From: Heliobacterium mobile
GTDB lineage: Bacteria > Bacillota > Desulfitobacteriia > Heliobacteriales > Heliobacteriaceae
Direction: 5' to 3'
Assembly: GCF_009720735.1 (NCBI RefSeq)
Contig: NZ_WNKU01000002.1
Span: forward strand, 279,290 to 343,289
Length of the DNA stretch: 64,000 nucleotides
Both the position numbers and the translations under genes were made by a program. Below, piece after piece: positions 1 through 8,421 of this stretch. The notes below the pieces were generated by a model. That model was not told the DNA's origin and did not search any database. It saw nothing but the letters and a program-made list of their open reading frames with translations. Each line of letters starts with the position of its first letter. Position 1 is the stretch's first letter.

Positions 1-1
1 G

Positions 2-592
2 ACTCCAGAGGAGCGACGGGAGATGGCTGCAATCATTTTGGAAGAGTCGGAACGGATGCAGCGTCTCGTTCAGGACCTGCTCCAATTAGCCCAGTTGGAG
101 TCCGGTTATATGCCTGTAGATTTGGAACCTTTGGATCCAGAAGAGCTGACCCGTCGAGTCCTGCGCAAAATGAAGACCCTTGCGGAAGAAAAGTCTGTTC
201 AACTGATCGTTCATACACCCGAGCATCTACCGATGGTCATGGGAAACGGTGATCGCTTGACCCAAGCCCTGATCAATCTCGTTGACAATGCGCTGCGCTA
301 TACGCCCACAGGCGGACAAGTCACCTTGGAGGTGGAACAAGGATTATCTTCTCTCCGGTTTATCGTCAGCGATAGGGGCTCTGGTCTGGCTGAAGAAGAT
401 ATTGCCCGGGTCTGGGAACGGTTTTACCGTGGCGAGAAATCGCGCAGCCGAAAAATCCCTGGTACCGGTTTGGGGTTGGCTATCGTCAAGGCTATTGTAG
501 AAAGTCATGGCGGTCAGGTCGGTGCTTCGAACAATGCCGGTCCCGGCGCCAGATTTTTTTTCACCCTGCCTTATAACAGATCGGGAGCCTAG
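2..592 (+). CDS. Sensor histidine kinase, C-terminal part (5' end outside window)
   Basis: The reading frame is open from the window edge, so the N-terminal sensor, HAMP region and phospho-accepting histidine are not visible. What remains is the second half of the dimerisation helix (TPEERREM, then LLQLAQLES) and a complete HATPase_c domain. That domain shows an N box (LINLVDNALRYTP), a G1 box (DRGSGL), an F box (RVWERFYRG) and a G2 box (GTGLGLAIV). It binds ATP and phosphorylates a response regulator, which should lie upstream as in PhoR/BaeS-type pairs. The partner is not in view, so no specific stimulus can be assigned. Confidence 0.9.
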   Translation, partial: TPEERREMAAIILEESERMQRLVQDLLQLAQLESGYMPVDLEPLDPEELTRRVLRKMKTLAEEKSVQLIVHTPEHLPMVMGNGDRLTQALINLVDNALRYTPTGGQVTLEVEQGLSSLRFIVSDRGSGLAEEDIARVWERFYRGEKSRSRKIPGTGLGLAIVKAIVESHGGQVGASNNAGPGARFFFTLPYNRSGA

Positions 593-621
593 GTTTCGTC
601 GATCTCCGAAGACAAAAAAAG

Positions 622-644
622 ACCCTGGAGCATGACTCCAGGGT
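622..644 (-). terminator. Hairpin, terminator-like on the minus strand
   Basis: A 9-bp perfect stem (ACCCTGGAG/CTCCAGGGT) with a 5-nt loop follows the kinase stop by 30 bp. The T-run lies on the minus-strand side (A-tract at 614-620), while the plus-strand side has none. It may still end the kinase transcript, or it may block antisense transcription. The rest of the 293-bp gap to the next gene holds only the promoter listed below. Confidence 0.5.
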
Positions 645-831
645 AGGCAGATGGATATTTGAAAAGAAGGCAATTTAAGTATAATGTAAGTTTTTGCTTC
701 TCGCTTCAGACGTTAGACCTGTTTAAATTGGGACTTAAGTCACATTTACAAAGGTTAAGACCATAAAAAACCCACAACATGAAAATCTTTTTCCCACTCT
801 GAAAAAATACTCAAATCGAATCGCCTTTTCA

Positions 832-860
832 TTGAATGGTCAGCCAAGTCCCGTTCATAT
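832..860 (+). promoter_or_regulatory. Putative sigma-A promoter of the TerC-family gene
   Basis: TTGAAT at 832-837 and TCATAT at 855-860 are separated by 17 bp. A start near 867 would leave a leader of under 20 nt before the TTG start, with the SD AGGAGG at 871-876. I looked for the yybP-ykoY manganese riboswitch that often precedes terC-like genes and saw no match. Confidence 0.35.
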
Positions 861-884
861 AAAAAACCAAAGGAGGTTCAAGCT

Positions 885-1616
885 TTGGATTTTTTGTATG
901 AATTGAGCGGCATTCAACCTTCGGACCTATTGACTCCGTCTTTTTGGTTGGCTGTGGCGACGATCATCTTTATCGATCTTATATTAAGCGGAGATAATGC
1001 TATTCTCATCGCCCTCGCCTGCCGGAACCTTCCGGCGAACCAGCAACGTAAAGGGATTATCTGGGGAACAGCAGGGGCTGTCTCCTTACGGCTCATCCTG
1101 GGCAGTATGACGATTTTCCTGTTAAAAGTACCGCTCTTGCAAGCCCTCGGGGCACTTTTTCTCGGCTGGATAGCTGTCAAGCTGATCATTCCGGGTGACC
1201 CCCATGAAAAAGTGGAAGCGCCAACGCGTCTCTGGCAAGCCGTTCGAACGATTATCGTCGCTGACGCCGTCATGTCTTTGGATAACGTCATCGCCTTAGC
1301 TGGTACAGCACATGGAAGACCAGGCTTGCTCTGGTTCGGGTTGATCGTCAGCATTCCCCTCGTTGTCTATGGCAGTCGACTGCTATTATTGCTGATGCTC
1401 CGCTGGCCCTGGCTTCCCTATGCCGGCTCAGCCATCCTCGGTTGGACAGCCGGAGAGATGTTATGCAAGGATCCCCTGTTGAACGAACTGAGCGGTAATT
1501 TTCTCATCTCTCCATTCCTGCTCGGCGGTAGAGTCGTCGGAGTTTTCTTTGCCGGTATGGTCCTTACCATCGGATGGTTCATTCAACGAAAAAAAACGAG
1601 CTATTTTTTCTTTTAA
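885..1616 (+). CDS. TerC family integral membrane protein (YjbE-like metal transporter)
   Basis: A 243-residue hydrophobic protein with about seven membrane helices. It carries the two hallmark TerC motifs: the SGDN motif in helix 1 (Asp37, Asn38) and DAVMSLDN around residues 127-134. These acidic and amide residues sit in the membrane and are thought to handle divalent metal. TerC/YjbE/YkoY proteins are linked to Mn(II) efflux and metal loading of secreted proteins. The TTG start is set by AGGAGG at 871-876 with 8-nt spacing. The substrate is inferred from the family. Length is normal for YjbE-type members. Confidence 0.85.
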   Translation: MDFLYELSGIQPSDLLTPSFWLAVATIIFIDLILSGDNAILIALACRNLPANQQRKGIIWGTAGAVSLRLILGSMTIFLLKVPLLQALGALFLGWIAVKLIIPGDPHEKVEAPTRLWQAVRTIIVADAVMSLDNVIALAGTAHGRPGLLWFGLIVSIPLVVYGSRLLLLLMLRWPWLPYAGSAILGWTAGEMLCKDPLLNELSGNFLISPFLLGGRVVGVFFAGMVLTIGWFIQRKKTSYFFF

Positions 1617-1710
1617 AAATCATCATCGGTTCAGAGGGTTACTTTAGCAACCTTACTTTAGCAATTTGCAGTCTGTTGCGTAAGGATATTTGGCAGACAT
1701 CTGTTACATA

Positions 1711-1733
1711 CTTATGCCAAAAGCATAAGGAGG
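1711..1733 (+). promoter_or_regulatory. Hairpin abutting the SD of the following gene
   Basis: CTTATGC (1711-1717) and GCATAAG (1723-1729) form a 7-bp stem with loop CAAAA. The SD AAGGAGG (1727-1733) shares its first three bases with the 3' arm. The GGAGG core stays free, so any effect on translation would be mild. A 10-bp direct repeat (ACTTTAGCAA) lies just upstream at about 1641-1664. Confidence 0.3.
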
Positions 1734-1741
1734 AAAAGTTC

Positions 1742-2035
1742 ATGCCGATAAGCCGACGCAACCTGTACCGCGCTCTAGGGTTTTTCAGCCTCTTTCTGGC
1801 CCTTTTGAGCTCCTTTAGTATACTACAGCCACTAATGACACCTGAGCATATCGCCCAATCGGCTATATCACCAGTCAATGGCCCTTCCTGGTACGACGGT
1901 TGGACTGATATGATTACTGTCTTCTCTGAACAAGCGCTCTTTTTAATCGCCGTCATCGTCTTCAGCATTGCTGCCCGTGTCTGCTTTTACCGAAGCAACA
2001 TCGAAAGTTTGGAAGAGCTGCAGGACTTAGAATAG
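1742..2035 (+). CDS. Small two-helix membrane protein, unknown function
   Basis: A 97-residue protein that I do not recognise. The ATG at 1742 sits behind AAGGAGG with good spacing; an open frame further upstream has no such site. It shows an N-terminal hydrophobic segment (about residues 10-30), an extracytoplasmic-looking loop with several aromatics, and a second hydrophobic helix (about 63-83). The tail is short and acidic (ESLEELQDLE). It follows the TerC gene by 125 bp on the same strand and ends 9 bp inside the convergent kinase gene. Confidence 0.65.
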   Translation: MPISRRNLYRALGFFSLFLALLSSFSILQPLMTPEHIAQSAISPVNGPSWYDGWTDMITVFSEQALFLIAVIVFSIAARVCFYRSNIESLEELQDLE

Positions 2036-4447
2036 TTCCAAATCGGTGAGCAGCTGCCTGATTGAAGGATAACGGCGGTTGGGATCTTTTTCGAGGCACC
2101 GTAATATGGCTGCCTCCATTTTTTCAGAGATTTCCCGGTTGAGCGCTCTCGGCGGAAGAGCCACCCGTCCAGAACCGTGAAGATCGCGCAGACGGGAAAG
2201 ATCTCCAGGACGCTCCGGATCCAATTCCAACTCGGCAGGGTCGATAAAATTAGTTTCAATGACACGATCCATGAGCGCTTGAATGTTCTCTTCACTGTCA
2301 TGACCCGTCGTAAAGGGCAGATAACCGGTGGCGATTTCGTAAAGGGTGACGCCGAGGGAAAAAATATCGGCCCGTTGATCCAGCCGGCTGTTGGCCCATC
2401 CTTTGGGGCTCTTAAGCACCTCAGGTGCCGTATAAGTGGGCGTACCCAGATTGCCAAAGGTTTCAATTAAGGTGTAATCAGTAGCCCATCGTGCCTCTTT
2501 TGGGCTAATCTCCCCGCGTTCAAAGGTGACCTTATTTTGCAGCAATTGTTTCGGCACACGCAGTGTACCTAGATCAGCGAGGCGTATCCGTTCCAGATCC
2601 CGGTCCACAAGGATATTGTCAGGTTTGATATCGCGATGGATAAATTCACGACCGAATCCGTGTAAGTAGATCAGTGCTTCACCGACAGCGCTCAAAACCC
2701 GAAGGACTTCTGCTTCGGGCAGAGGAGATCGCCGAACGATGTTTCCTTGATGGTCATATTGATAGATGCGGTCTTTTAAGGAACCGTCGAGCAGTTCCAT
2801 CACAAAGGTGAAACGGCTAAAATCAACACTTTCGGGGTACCCCTGAATAAGGTTGTGAGCGCCGCCGAAGGCCATCGTCAAGGCAGCTTCGTTTTTAAAC
2901 CGTTTGCGTCCTTTTTCGGAATTGAGACAATTAGGTTTGAGGACTTTCATGGCACCCATCTGACCGCTCTTGCGATGGCGGACCTGCCAGACTTCGGCGA
3001 ATCCCCCTTGGCCGAGTTTCAGCAACTGCTCCCATTCCCCTCGCAGATATCCTCCGACAGCCGGATCCCAGGTTAAGGCCTGCCGCTGAAACTGATCGGC
3101 TTGAAAGAGGTCTTCCTGCCGACGGAAGAGTTCACCCAAATAAAACAAAGCCCTGGCAAGATGGATTCGGTTTTCTTCATTGTCCGGTACGAGTGTGGCC
3201 GCCGCCTTCGTCAGCAGTTGGCCTGCTTGATCCATTTCTCCGCCGCGAAAACATAACAATCCCCATCGAACCATGGCCCGCCCCTGCAAGCTCCAGGCTG
3301 CATCGTTCTTTCCGTTCATACTATCTACGGCAGCTAAGACTTGGCGATAAAATTCCCTGGCTTCCTTGAACCGACCGTCTTCCTCGGCCATCTCGCCTAA
3401 CTCCAATAACGCTTCTCCTTGGAACGGTTCTACTTGGAGCACTTTATTCCAGGCAGCCCGGGCATCATGGCGGACCTTGCGGTACTCTAAGTTGGAAGGC
3501 TGTTCATGTTGCCACGCCGACAAGGCTTGTGCGTATAGTAGCTGCCATTCCAATTGACCCTTTTGTCGTAATGTAACACGCTGCAGCCAATATACGGCTT
3601 TATCCCAAAACTGCCGGTCGTAGTAGCTTTTCCCGAGATGCTCTTCCGCACGAATTTTATCCCGAAGAACCAGATACCGGGTCGACTCCTCGAGAAAAGC
3701 CAAGGCGCCTTGATCGGTTCGCTGATGTTTTAACAACCAATTGGAAAGATAGCGGTAAATGCGGACGACTTCGTCGGTGACGGTCGCGTACCTGGCTAGC
3801 GTCTGTTCCAAGTAATCTTTCAGCCATCGTACATCTTCGAGATCAGGCTCGTCCTTGCGCAGGCGCCCTGTCACCAGCCGCTCCTCCCAAGTACGGTAGA
3901 GTTCCTGCTGAGGTGGAAACCGGTTCGCCTCCCAGAGGTCTTTCCCTAAAAGCTGCCTCAATTGGGTGCAGATTTTCGGGAAAGATGTGAAGACAGGGTC
4001 TTGTTCCAGCAGGGGCAACGGATCGTATTGGACCAGTCTGATTTCGTCGATCCGTAAAGCCTGTTCATAAAGATTCATAGCTTCCTCGTCTAACCGATTC
4101 CGGTCTGAGCAGGCTACAGCAGCGGCCCAGACGGCAAAAGGGTCTTCCGGTATCGCCGCGGCAGCAGCCAAGAAGATTGGCATCGACCGGGGGTGAAGAC
4201 CCTTATAACCGATGTCCCCATGACAGCGGAGCAACAACCATAGTGGGTCATGGTTTTCCTCGAAAAACTTGTCCCACCGTTCTGCCACATCATAAAAAGT
4301 TTGATAATCACCGGATAGTGAACATAGGGCTAAGACCAGTTTCCCCTCTTCCGGATCTTCTTCCGGCAATAAGCTGTTGATGGCAGCCTGGTAGCGGCCA
4401 GCTGTTATCAACAGTTTCAAATAGGTCAGTTTTTTACCGGAAAACAC
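2027..4447 (-). CDS. TPR-containing serine/threonine protein kinase
   Basis: A protein of about 806 residues with a reversed layout: roughly 470 residues of TPR-like helical repeats first, then a Hanks-type kinase domain. Numbering from the longest frame (GTG at 4468), it shows the Gly loop GQGGFAEV (486-493), catalytic Lys508, HRDIKPDN (611-618), DLG in place of DFG (632-634) and TAPE (680-683). No membrane helix or PASTA domain is seen, so it should be cytosolic. The start is uncertain. GTG at 4447 follows AGGGG with 9-11 nt spacing, while GTG at 4468 lies right behind a terminator and lacks an SD. Substrates are unknown; TPRs suggest a docking scaffold. Confidence 0.85.
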   Translation of the reverse strand: MFSGKKLTYLKLLITAGRYQAAINSLLPEEDPEEGKLVLALCSLSGDYQTFYDVAERWDKFFEENHDPLWLLLRCHGDIGYKGLHPRSMPIFLAAAAAIPEDPFAVWAAAVACSDRNRLDEEAMNLYEQALRIDEIRLVQYDPLPLLEQDPVFTSFPKICTQLRQLLGKDLWEANRFPPQQELYRTWEERLVTGRLRKDEPDLEDVRWLKDYLEQTLARYATVTDEVVRIYRYLSNWLLKHQRTDQGALAFLEESTRYLVLRDKIRAEEHLGKSYYDRQFWDKAVYWLQRVTLRQKGQLEWQLLYAQALSAWQHEQPSNLEYRKVRHDARAAWNKVLQVEPFQGEALLELGEMAEEDGRFKEAREFYRQVLAAVDSMNGKNDAAWSLQGRAMVRWGLLCFRGGEMDQAGQLLTKAAATLVPDNEENRIHLARALFYLGELFRRQEDLFQADQFQRQALTWDPAVGGYLRGEWEQLLKLGQGGFAEVWQVRHRKSGQMGAMKVLKPNCLNSEKGRKRFKNEAALTMAFGGAHNLIQGYPESVDFSRFTFVMELLDGSLKDRIYQYDHQGNIVRRSPLPEAEVLRVLSAVGEALIYLHGFGREFIHRDIKPDNILVDRDLERIRLADLGTLRVPKQLLQNKVTFERGEISPKEARWATDYTLIETFGNLGTPTYTAPEVLKSPKGWANSRLDQRADIFSLGVTLYEIATGYLPFTTGHDSEENIQALMDRVIETNFIDPAELELDPERPGDLSRLRDLHGSGRVALPPRALNREISEKMEAAILRCLEKDPNRRYPSIRQLLTDLELF

Positions 4448-4480
4448 GCCCCGGTTCACCCCTAACACGCAAAAAATAGA

Positions 4481-4504
4481 GAAAACCGGGCCTACCCGGT
4501 TTTC
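4481..4504. terminator. Bidirectional-looking terminator between the kinase and the upstream small gene
   Basis: GAAAACCGGG (4481-4490) pairs perfectly with CCCGGTTTTC (4495-4504) around a 4-nt loop. The minus-strand side continues into a T-rich tract, so it should end the 4533-4889 transcript. The kinase gene begins almost at once downstream and must rely on read-through or an internal promoter. Confidence 0.75.
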
Positions 4505-4532
4505 TATGTATTCCTGCTTATAAGTGTACTGA

Positions 4533-4889
4533 TTAGCCTACGCTTTGGCAAGTCGACAGGCGCACCATGATTTCCCGTTGTTGTGCTGCAAATTGGTCTG
4601 CTTGTTCTTGCGTCATGATTCCATCGTTAACCATTTGAAGGGTCAACTCTTCTGCAGAGAGTTGGCGATAGTTTTGAACCTTGAACCGGTCGATATAACC
4701 AGCCTTCAATAAATTCATCAGCATCAGTGCAGTCAAAGGATCTTCGCCAAATTCTCCGTTGACGAGTTCCTCGGGAATCCGAGTACCGCCCGGTCCTGGA
4801 GAATCGAGAATTTTTTCAGAGAGTCTTCCCTTGAAGATAAAATAACCGATCCCTGCAGCTATGATTGCCATTACCAGATAAGCTTCCAT
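4533..4889 (-). CDS. Small membrane-anchored protein, unknown function
   Basis: A 118-residue protein starting at the ATG behind AAGGAGA (about 4895-4901); a longer frame to 4937 has no SD. Residues 1-20 (MEAYLVMAIIAAGIGYFIFK) form one membrane anchor. The C-terminal half has the pattern of a SHOCT-like helical hairpin (LLKAGYIDRF, then LTLQMVNDGIMTQEQADQF). This resemblance is weak and no function follows from it. The gene is monocistronic, ending at the hairpin 4481-4504. Confidence 0.65.
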   Translation of the reverse strand: MEAYLVMAIIAAGIGYFIFKGRLSEKILDSPGPGGTRIPEELVNGEFGEDPLTALMLMNLLKAGYIDRFKVQNYRQLSAEELTLQMVNDGIMTQEQADQFAAQQREIMVRLSTCQSVG

Positions 4890-5092
4890 TGGTCTTCTCC
4901 TTTCGGACAATGTAATTATCTTGGCTCTCTTTAACAATTCTTATTATATCATTGGAAAAATTCTTGTCGATGAAGATTTTATCTGTGAGCTTGTTACATC
5001 TTTCTCCCACCGATGGCGTTTTTATGCTTGAACCCTCATCCTCTTACTGGTACAATCTTTATGTAATTACTCCTAATTCCAGGAGGTTTATG

Positions 5093-5398
5093 ATGATCAC
5101 TGAACAAATCGACCTACTCTTCTCTATTGATCCCGATGCGAAAGAGTATATCGTGGAACGTGGCGGCATTGTCCACATCGGCGTAGCCGGTCCTAACCTG
5201 ACCAAAGCGGTGGCCAAAGTGATTCCGATTGTCGACATCGGGATTCCTCGCGGTGCCACCACTAAATATCTGGAGCATCGACAGGAGGGGATCACAATTT
5301 ACCTGTCGAAAAACCTAACTGTAAAGGGCCCCATTCGGATTTTTCTAGATACGCTTTGGCGTCTGAAAAAGTTATCTATCGAGATGAATCTGGACTGA
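5093..5398 (+). CDS. Small protein resembling the CC/Se-motif family, lacking the Cys pair
   Basis: A 101-residue protein. AGGAGG at 5081-5086 is 6 nt before the ATG at 5093; a second ATG at 5090 is too close. The order of segments (AKEYIVERGG, VDIGIP, Y, EGITIYL) recalls a family of small clostridial proteins of about 100 residues with a central CC or C-Sec pair. Here the central stretch (GVAGPNLTKAV) has no Cys at all. The family link is from memory and is tentative. No membrane segment or signal peptide is seen. Confidence 0.55.
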   Translation: MITEQIDLLFSIDPDAKEYIVERGGIVHIGVAGPNLTKAVAKVIPIVDIGIPRGATTKYLEHRQEGITIYLSKNLTVKGPIRIFLDTLWRLKKLSIEMNLD

Positions 5399-5430
5399 CA
5401 ACCGGGATGGTATGTTACATCAGGGGCGAT

Positions 5431-5460
5431 AAAAGCCAGCGCGAAAGGTGCTGGCTTTTT
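5431..5460 (+). terminator. Rho-independent terminator
   Basis: AAAAGCCAGC (5431-5440) pairs perfectly with GCTGGCTTTT (5450-5459) and continues into a T-run. It ends the 5093-5398 gene. The rest of the 300-bp gap to feoA is AT-rich and holds only the feo terminator described next. Confidence 0.85.
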
Positions 5461-5655
5461 AATTTGCTACCTTTCAGTGCCATTTGACAACTCTATTTTT
5501 TGGTCTTTTTTCAAATCTTCCGATTTATCTATCGATAAAATTCACTTTTGCATCGGACTGATTTATGGACCCCTGTTTCCTATTCACGTCCTTATTCAAA
5601 GGTTTTCTACTAATAGTTTCCATGTGGATTTCATTTCTCCTTCTCCAAATAACGA

Positions 5656-5683
5656 AAAGACCGATCCTTTTTTACCGGATCGG
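5656..5683 (-). terminator. Terminator of the feo operon
   Basis: CCGATCC (5661-5667) and GGATCGG (5677-5683) form a 7-bp stem. On the minus strand the stem is followed by TCTTTTCG. It lies 16 bp past the feoA stop and should close the feoB-zinc ribbon-feoA transcript. Confidence 0.7.
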
Positions 5684-5698
5684 CCTCTTATTATTCTT

Positions 5699-5920
5699 TT
5701 AGCTGACGAGGGTTATTTGGATGTCTTCGGCCATCTTTCGTCCGATGGCCAACTCCTGGTGCTTTTTCCGTACGATCACGGGGCCTGCCGGGATGATTTC
5801 CTGGATCATTACGGTCTCCCCTTCCGAGATGCCAAAGCGGATCGCCTGGGCACGGACCATGGGATGCTTAATGGCTGCGATACAGACGGTTTGTCCTTTT
5901 ACCGAGTTTGCTAATGTCAT
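5699..5920 (-). CDS. feoA: Ferrous iron transport protein A (FeoA)
   Basis: A 73-residue single SH3-like FeoA domain. The typical elements are GQTVCIAAI near the start, the central RFGISEGETVMI turn, and the PVIVRKKHQELAIGRKMAEDIQI barrel strands with the conserved lALGR-like step (LAIGR). FeoA is a cytosolic partner thought to dock on the FeoB G domain. The ATG follows GGGAGGGG with 5-nt spacing. The gene is last in the operon, after feoB and a zinc-ribbon gene, which is unusual because feoA more often comes first. Confidence 0.92.
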   Translation of the reverse strand: MTLANSVKGQTVCIAAIKHPMVRAQAIRFGISEGETVMIQEIIPAGPVIVRKKHQELAIGRKMAEDIQITLVS

Positions 5921-5955
5921 GGTAACCCCTCCCGTAAGACCTCAGTTTGTGCAAG

Positions 5956-6171
5956 CTATTTCGAACAACTCCCGCAGTTGCCACAGCCTCCGCAGCCCAT
6001 CGGGGGCCGCAACAAGGCATTGCATCGAGGGCAGCGATCAGGGATCGCCTCTCCCCCTTTACCGCTGAACCAGGCTTTCACATCTAGCCCGCAGTCGGGA
6101 CACTCATTGAAATGAATTCCGGGAACGCCGCAGTATTCCGGAGTTTTTTGTTTTTTGTTGAACCATCCCAA
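5956..6171 (-). CDS. Cysteine-rich zinc-ribbon protein inside the feo operon
   Basis: A 71-residue protein with an N-terminal lysine patch and two CxxC knuckles of a zinc ribbon (CPDCG and CPRC). The C-terminal tail is crowded with cysteines (GCGGCGNCGSC). The TTG start is set by GGGGG with 8-nt spacing. It sits between feoB (32 bp away) and feoA (35 bp away) with no terminator, so it is co-transcribed. The place in the operon suggests the role filled elsewhere by FeoC or a FeoB-associated Cys-rich protein, but its sequence matches neither clearly. Metal sensing or delivery is inference. Confidence 0.75.
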   Translation of the reverse strand: MGWFNKKQKTPEYCGVPGIHFNECPDCGLDVKAWFSGKGGEAIPDRCPRCNALLRPPMGCGGCGNCGSCSK

Positions 6172-6203
6172 TCCAAGGACCCCCTTATCCTGAAACCACG
6201 ATA

Positions 6204-8186
6204 TTATTGTTCAGAGTGACAGCAGGGAGCCGATTGGGCGGTCACATCGGCTTTACGACGAGAAAAGAGCATCGATGCGCCTACCAATAAAGCCATCAAA
6301 CCGGTAAATGCGGCCACCGTAAGATAGACTTGCTCAAGGCGGGCATAAAGCTGGGCGACTACACCGCCCACCAAGAAGGCGATCACCCAGGTAGAAAACC
6401 ACATAACCAGGGCTTCTTTTTTTGAGCGTTCTTTGAAGATGACTAAGACCGAAGCGACACAAGGCACAAAGAGGGTGATCGTGGCTAAAGCAACTACGGC
6501 TTGATAAGGGGCCAAGGTCATGTCGGCCAGACCAGCGGCTCCGAAGTCGCGCCGTACCAATCCCATAATAAAGACATTAGCCGATTCCTTCGGAAGGCCC
6601 AACCAGCCTACTGTCAGAGGTGCAAGGGCCTCTTGAAGCACATCTAGAGCGCCTGAGACCTGAAGAACACTGATGAGGAGTGAACCTAATGCGAACAGGG
6701 GGAAGGCTTCTTTGACAAAGGCAAAGGATTTAATACCCGTTTTTTTCAACACGTTAGTAAGGCGAGGCAAGCGAATCGGCGGCAGTTCAATCAACAGATC
6801 GGAAGACCGTCCGGGAATGACTCGGTCCATGATCATACCGACAGCGATGAGAATGGACAAGATGATGAGCACATACATGAGCACAAAACCAGGTTCAATC
6901 GAGGCCAATATGCCTGTAATGACGCCCAACTGAGCCGAACAGGGGATGGTCAAACCGAGGAGGAAGATAGCGATGCGTTTTTCCCGTTCTGAAGCGAGCA
7001 GCCGAGTCGTAATCGTGGCCAAGGTGACGCAGCCAAAACCAAGGATCAGCGGGATGATAGCTCTTCCGTTTAATCCGACATAGTTAAGCACCCGATCAGT
7101 CAGCGCGGCCACCCGTGGCAGATAACCCGAGTCTTCCAGTGTGGACAGGAAGAAATAAAAAGCCACTACCAGGGGCAGCAAGAGCCCCAACACGTAAGTC
7201 ACCGTCATCGTGACCAGTCCAAATTCTCCGTAGAGGATTTGCCCAACGATGGAGTCGGGTGCGATGAAACCGGTCAGTATGCCTCGGACAAAAGGTTCAT
7301 AGTATCCCTGGAAGATGGTCTCTTCTGTAAATCCGACCACGTCGCCAGCGACCCACACCCCGATCAATTGGTACATGAAGTACAGGACAGCCGCCAAGAT
7401 GGGAATGCCGGTGATGGGTCGAACCATCCAATAGCCCAGCTTTGTTGAGAAGTTAGCCCCTTGGGTCGTTTCCGTGACGACAGCTTGAAAGATTTCGTTG
7501 ACACATTCCCGCCGATTTAAGTAAATCTCTTCCCGTTTATCTTTCTGAGAGATGCCGTAAGCAGCCCGAATCCCTTCGTCTCCTTCCAAAGCCAGCAGAG
7601 CCTCTCCCCGGTTGGCTATGGCCTGAGACAATTTATCGATCTCCGCCGCCAGTTCAGTATTGACTCGGCCTATGCAGGCTTGAGGCAGTGCAGCTTCCAC
7701 TTCTTTTAAGCCTTTTCCCTTGACCGCTACCGAAGGAATGACCGGTACGCCCAGTTCCTCTTGAAGACGGTCAAAGTTGATTTGAATCCCCCGCCGTTTC
7801 GCTTCATCGACCATGTTCACAGCCACCACCACCGGTACGCCTGTATCGATGATCTGCCGTGTCAAGAACAAGTCCCGCTCCAAATGGAGCGCATTGACGA
7901 TGTTCAGCACTTTGTCGGCTTGCAAGATTACATCTCGGGCGATGCGTTCTTCGTCGTTAAAGGAAGAAAGTCCGTAAATCCCCGGCGTGTCCATGACTAC
8001 CCAATCTTTATAGCGGCCATGAGATATGTCTAGAGTCGTGCCGGGGTAGTTCGAAACGTCTACATACATCCCTGTCAAGTGGTTAAAGAAGACCGACTTC
8101 CCCACGTTCGGGTTACCGGCGAGTACCAGCTTCTTTTCCCCTTTGCCGATGTCCAATTTGATTGGAGCGCCGTGACATGTTGTCAT
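6204..8186 (-). CDS. feoB: Ferrous iron transport protein B (FeoB)
   Basis: A 660-residue GTP-gated Fe(II) transporter of the inner membrane. The N-terminal G domain shows G1 GNPNVGKS (24-31), G2 threonines at 50-51, G3 DTPG (66-69) and G4 NMVD (124-127, the form usual for FeoB). A helical GDI-like linker follows. The membrane part has two Gate motifs with the conserved cysteines in context (FGCVTLATITTR and FVPCVASV). The start ATG begins MTTCHG. A sigma-A promoter with a possible Fur site lies at 8285-8314. The gene heads the operon feoB - zinc ribbon - feoA. Length is at the short end of the family. Confidence 0.96.
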   Translation of the reverse strand: MTTCHGAPIKLDIGKGEKKLVLAGNPNVGKSVFFNHLTGMYVDVSNYPGTTLDISHGRYKDWVVMDTPGIYGLSSFNDEERIARDVILQADKVLNIVNALHLERDLFLTRQIIDTGVPVVVAVNMVDEAKRRGIQINFDRLQEELGVPVIPSVAVKGKGLKEVEAALPQACIGRVNTELAAEIDKLSQAIANRGEALLALEGDEGIRAAYGISQKDKREEIYLNRRECVNEIFQAVVTETTQGANFSTKLGYWMVRPITGIPILAAVLYFMYQLIGVWVAGDVVGFTEETIFQGYYEPFVRGILTGFIAPDSIVGQILYGEFGLVTMTVTYVLGLLLPLVVAFYFFLSTLEDSGYLPRVAALTDRVLNYVGLNGRAIIPLILGFGCVTLATITTRLLASEREKRIAIFLLGLTIPCSAQLGVITGILASIEPGFVLMYVLIILSILIAVGMIMDRVIPGRSSDLLIELPPIRLPRLTNVLKKTGIKSFAFVKEAFPLFALGSLLISVLQVSGALDVLQEALAPLTVGWLGLPKESANVFIMGLVRRDFGAAGLADMTLAPYQAVVALATITLFVPCVASVLVIFKERSKKEALVMWFSTWVIAFLVGGVVAQLYARLEQVYLTVAAFTGLMALLVGASMLFSRRKADVTAQSAPCCHSEQ

Positions 8187-8284
8187 GCTGCTCCCTCCCT
8201 CTGTCTACGCAAATTTACTTGGTTCTTTATATTGGTTCGGCAAAAGACTCCGTTGAAAATGACTCTCTTTTGCGTTATGGCTTT

Positions 8285-8314
8285 ATTCTAATTGATTTTA
8301 ATTCTCAGTGTCAA
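8285..8314 (-). promoter_or_regulatory. feoB promoter with possible Fur-type operator
   Basis: On the minus strand TTGACA (8314-8309) and TAGAAT (8290-8285) are 18 bp apart. The spacer is AT-rich and includes GAGAATTAAAATCAATT. This matches about 12 of 19 positions of the classical Fur box by eye. Iron repression is expected for feoB, but the box is a weak match. Confidence 0.5.
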
Positions 8315-8421
8315 TAGGTTTATTTCTTTTTTCTGTCCCTTTACGGAAACTGATTCTATGATAAAATCAGTAACAATAGTGGAATTCTTTTCTTACTTTC
8401 TTATATGAGGAGTTTCGAAGC

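Noticed and set aside
593..884. Manganese (yybP-ykoY) riboswitch before the TerC gene
   Set aside because: Neither the conserved loops nor the paired helices were found; only an ordinary promoter is visible.
1641..1664. Direct repeat ACTTTAGCAA as a CRISPR or operator array
   Set aside because: Only two copies of 10 bp, side by side with no spacer pattern; may be chance.
4952..5092. Longer N terminus for the CC/Se-like protein
   Set aside because: AGGAGG at 5081-5086 points to the internal ATG, and the upstream residues look non-coding.
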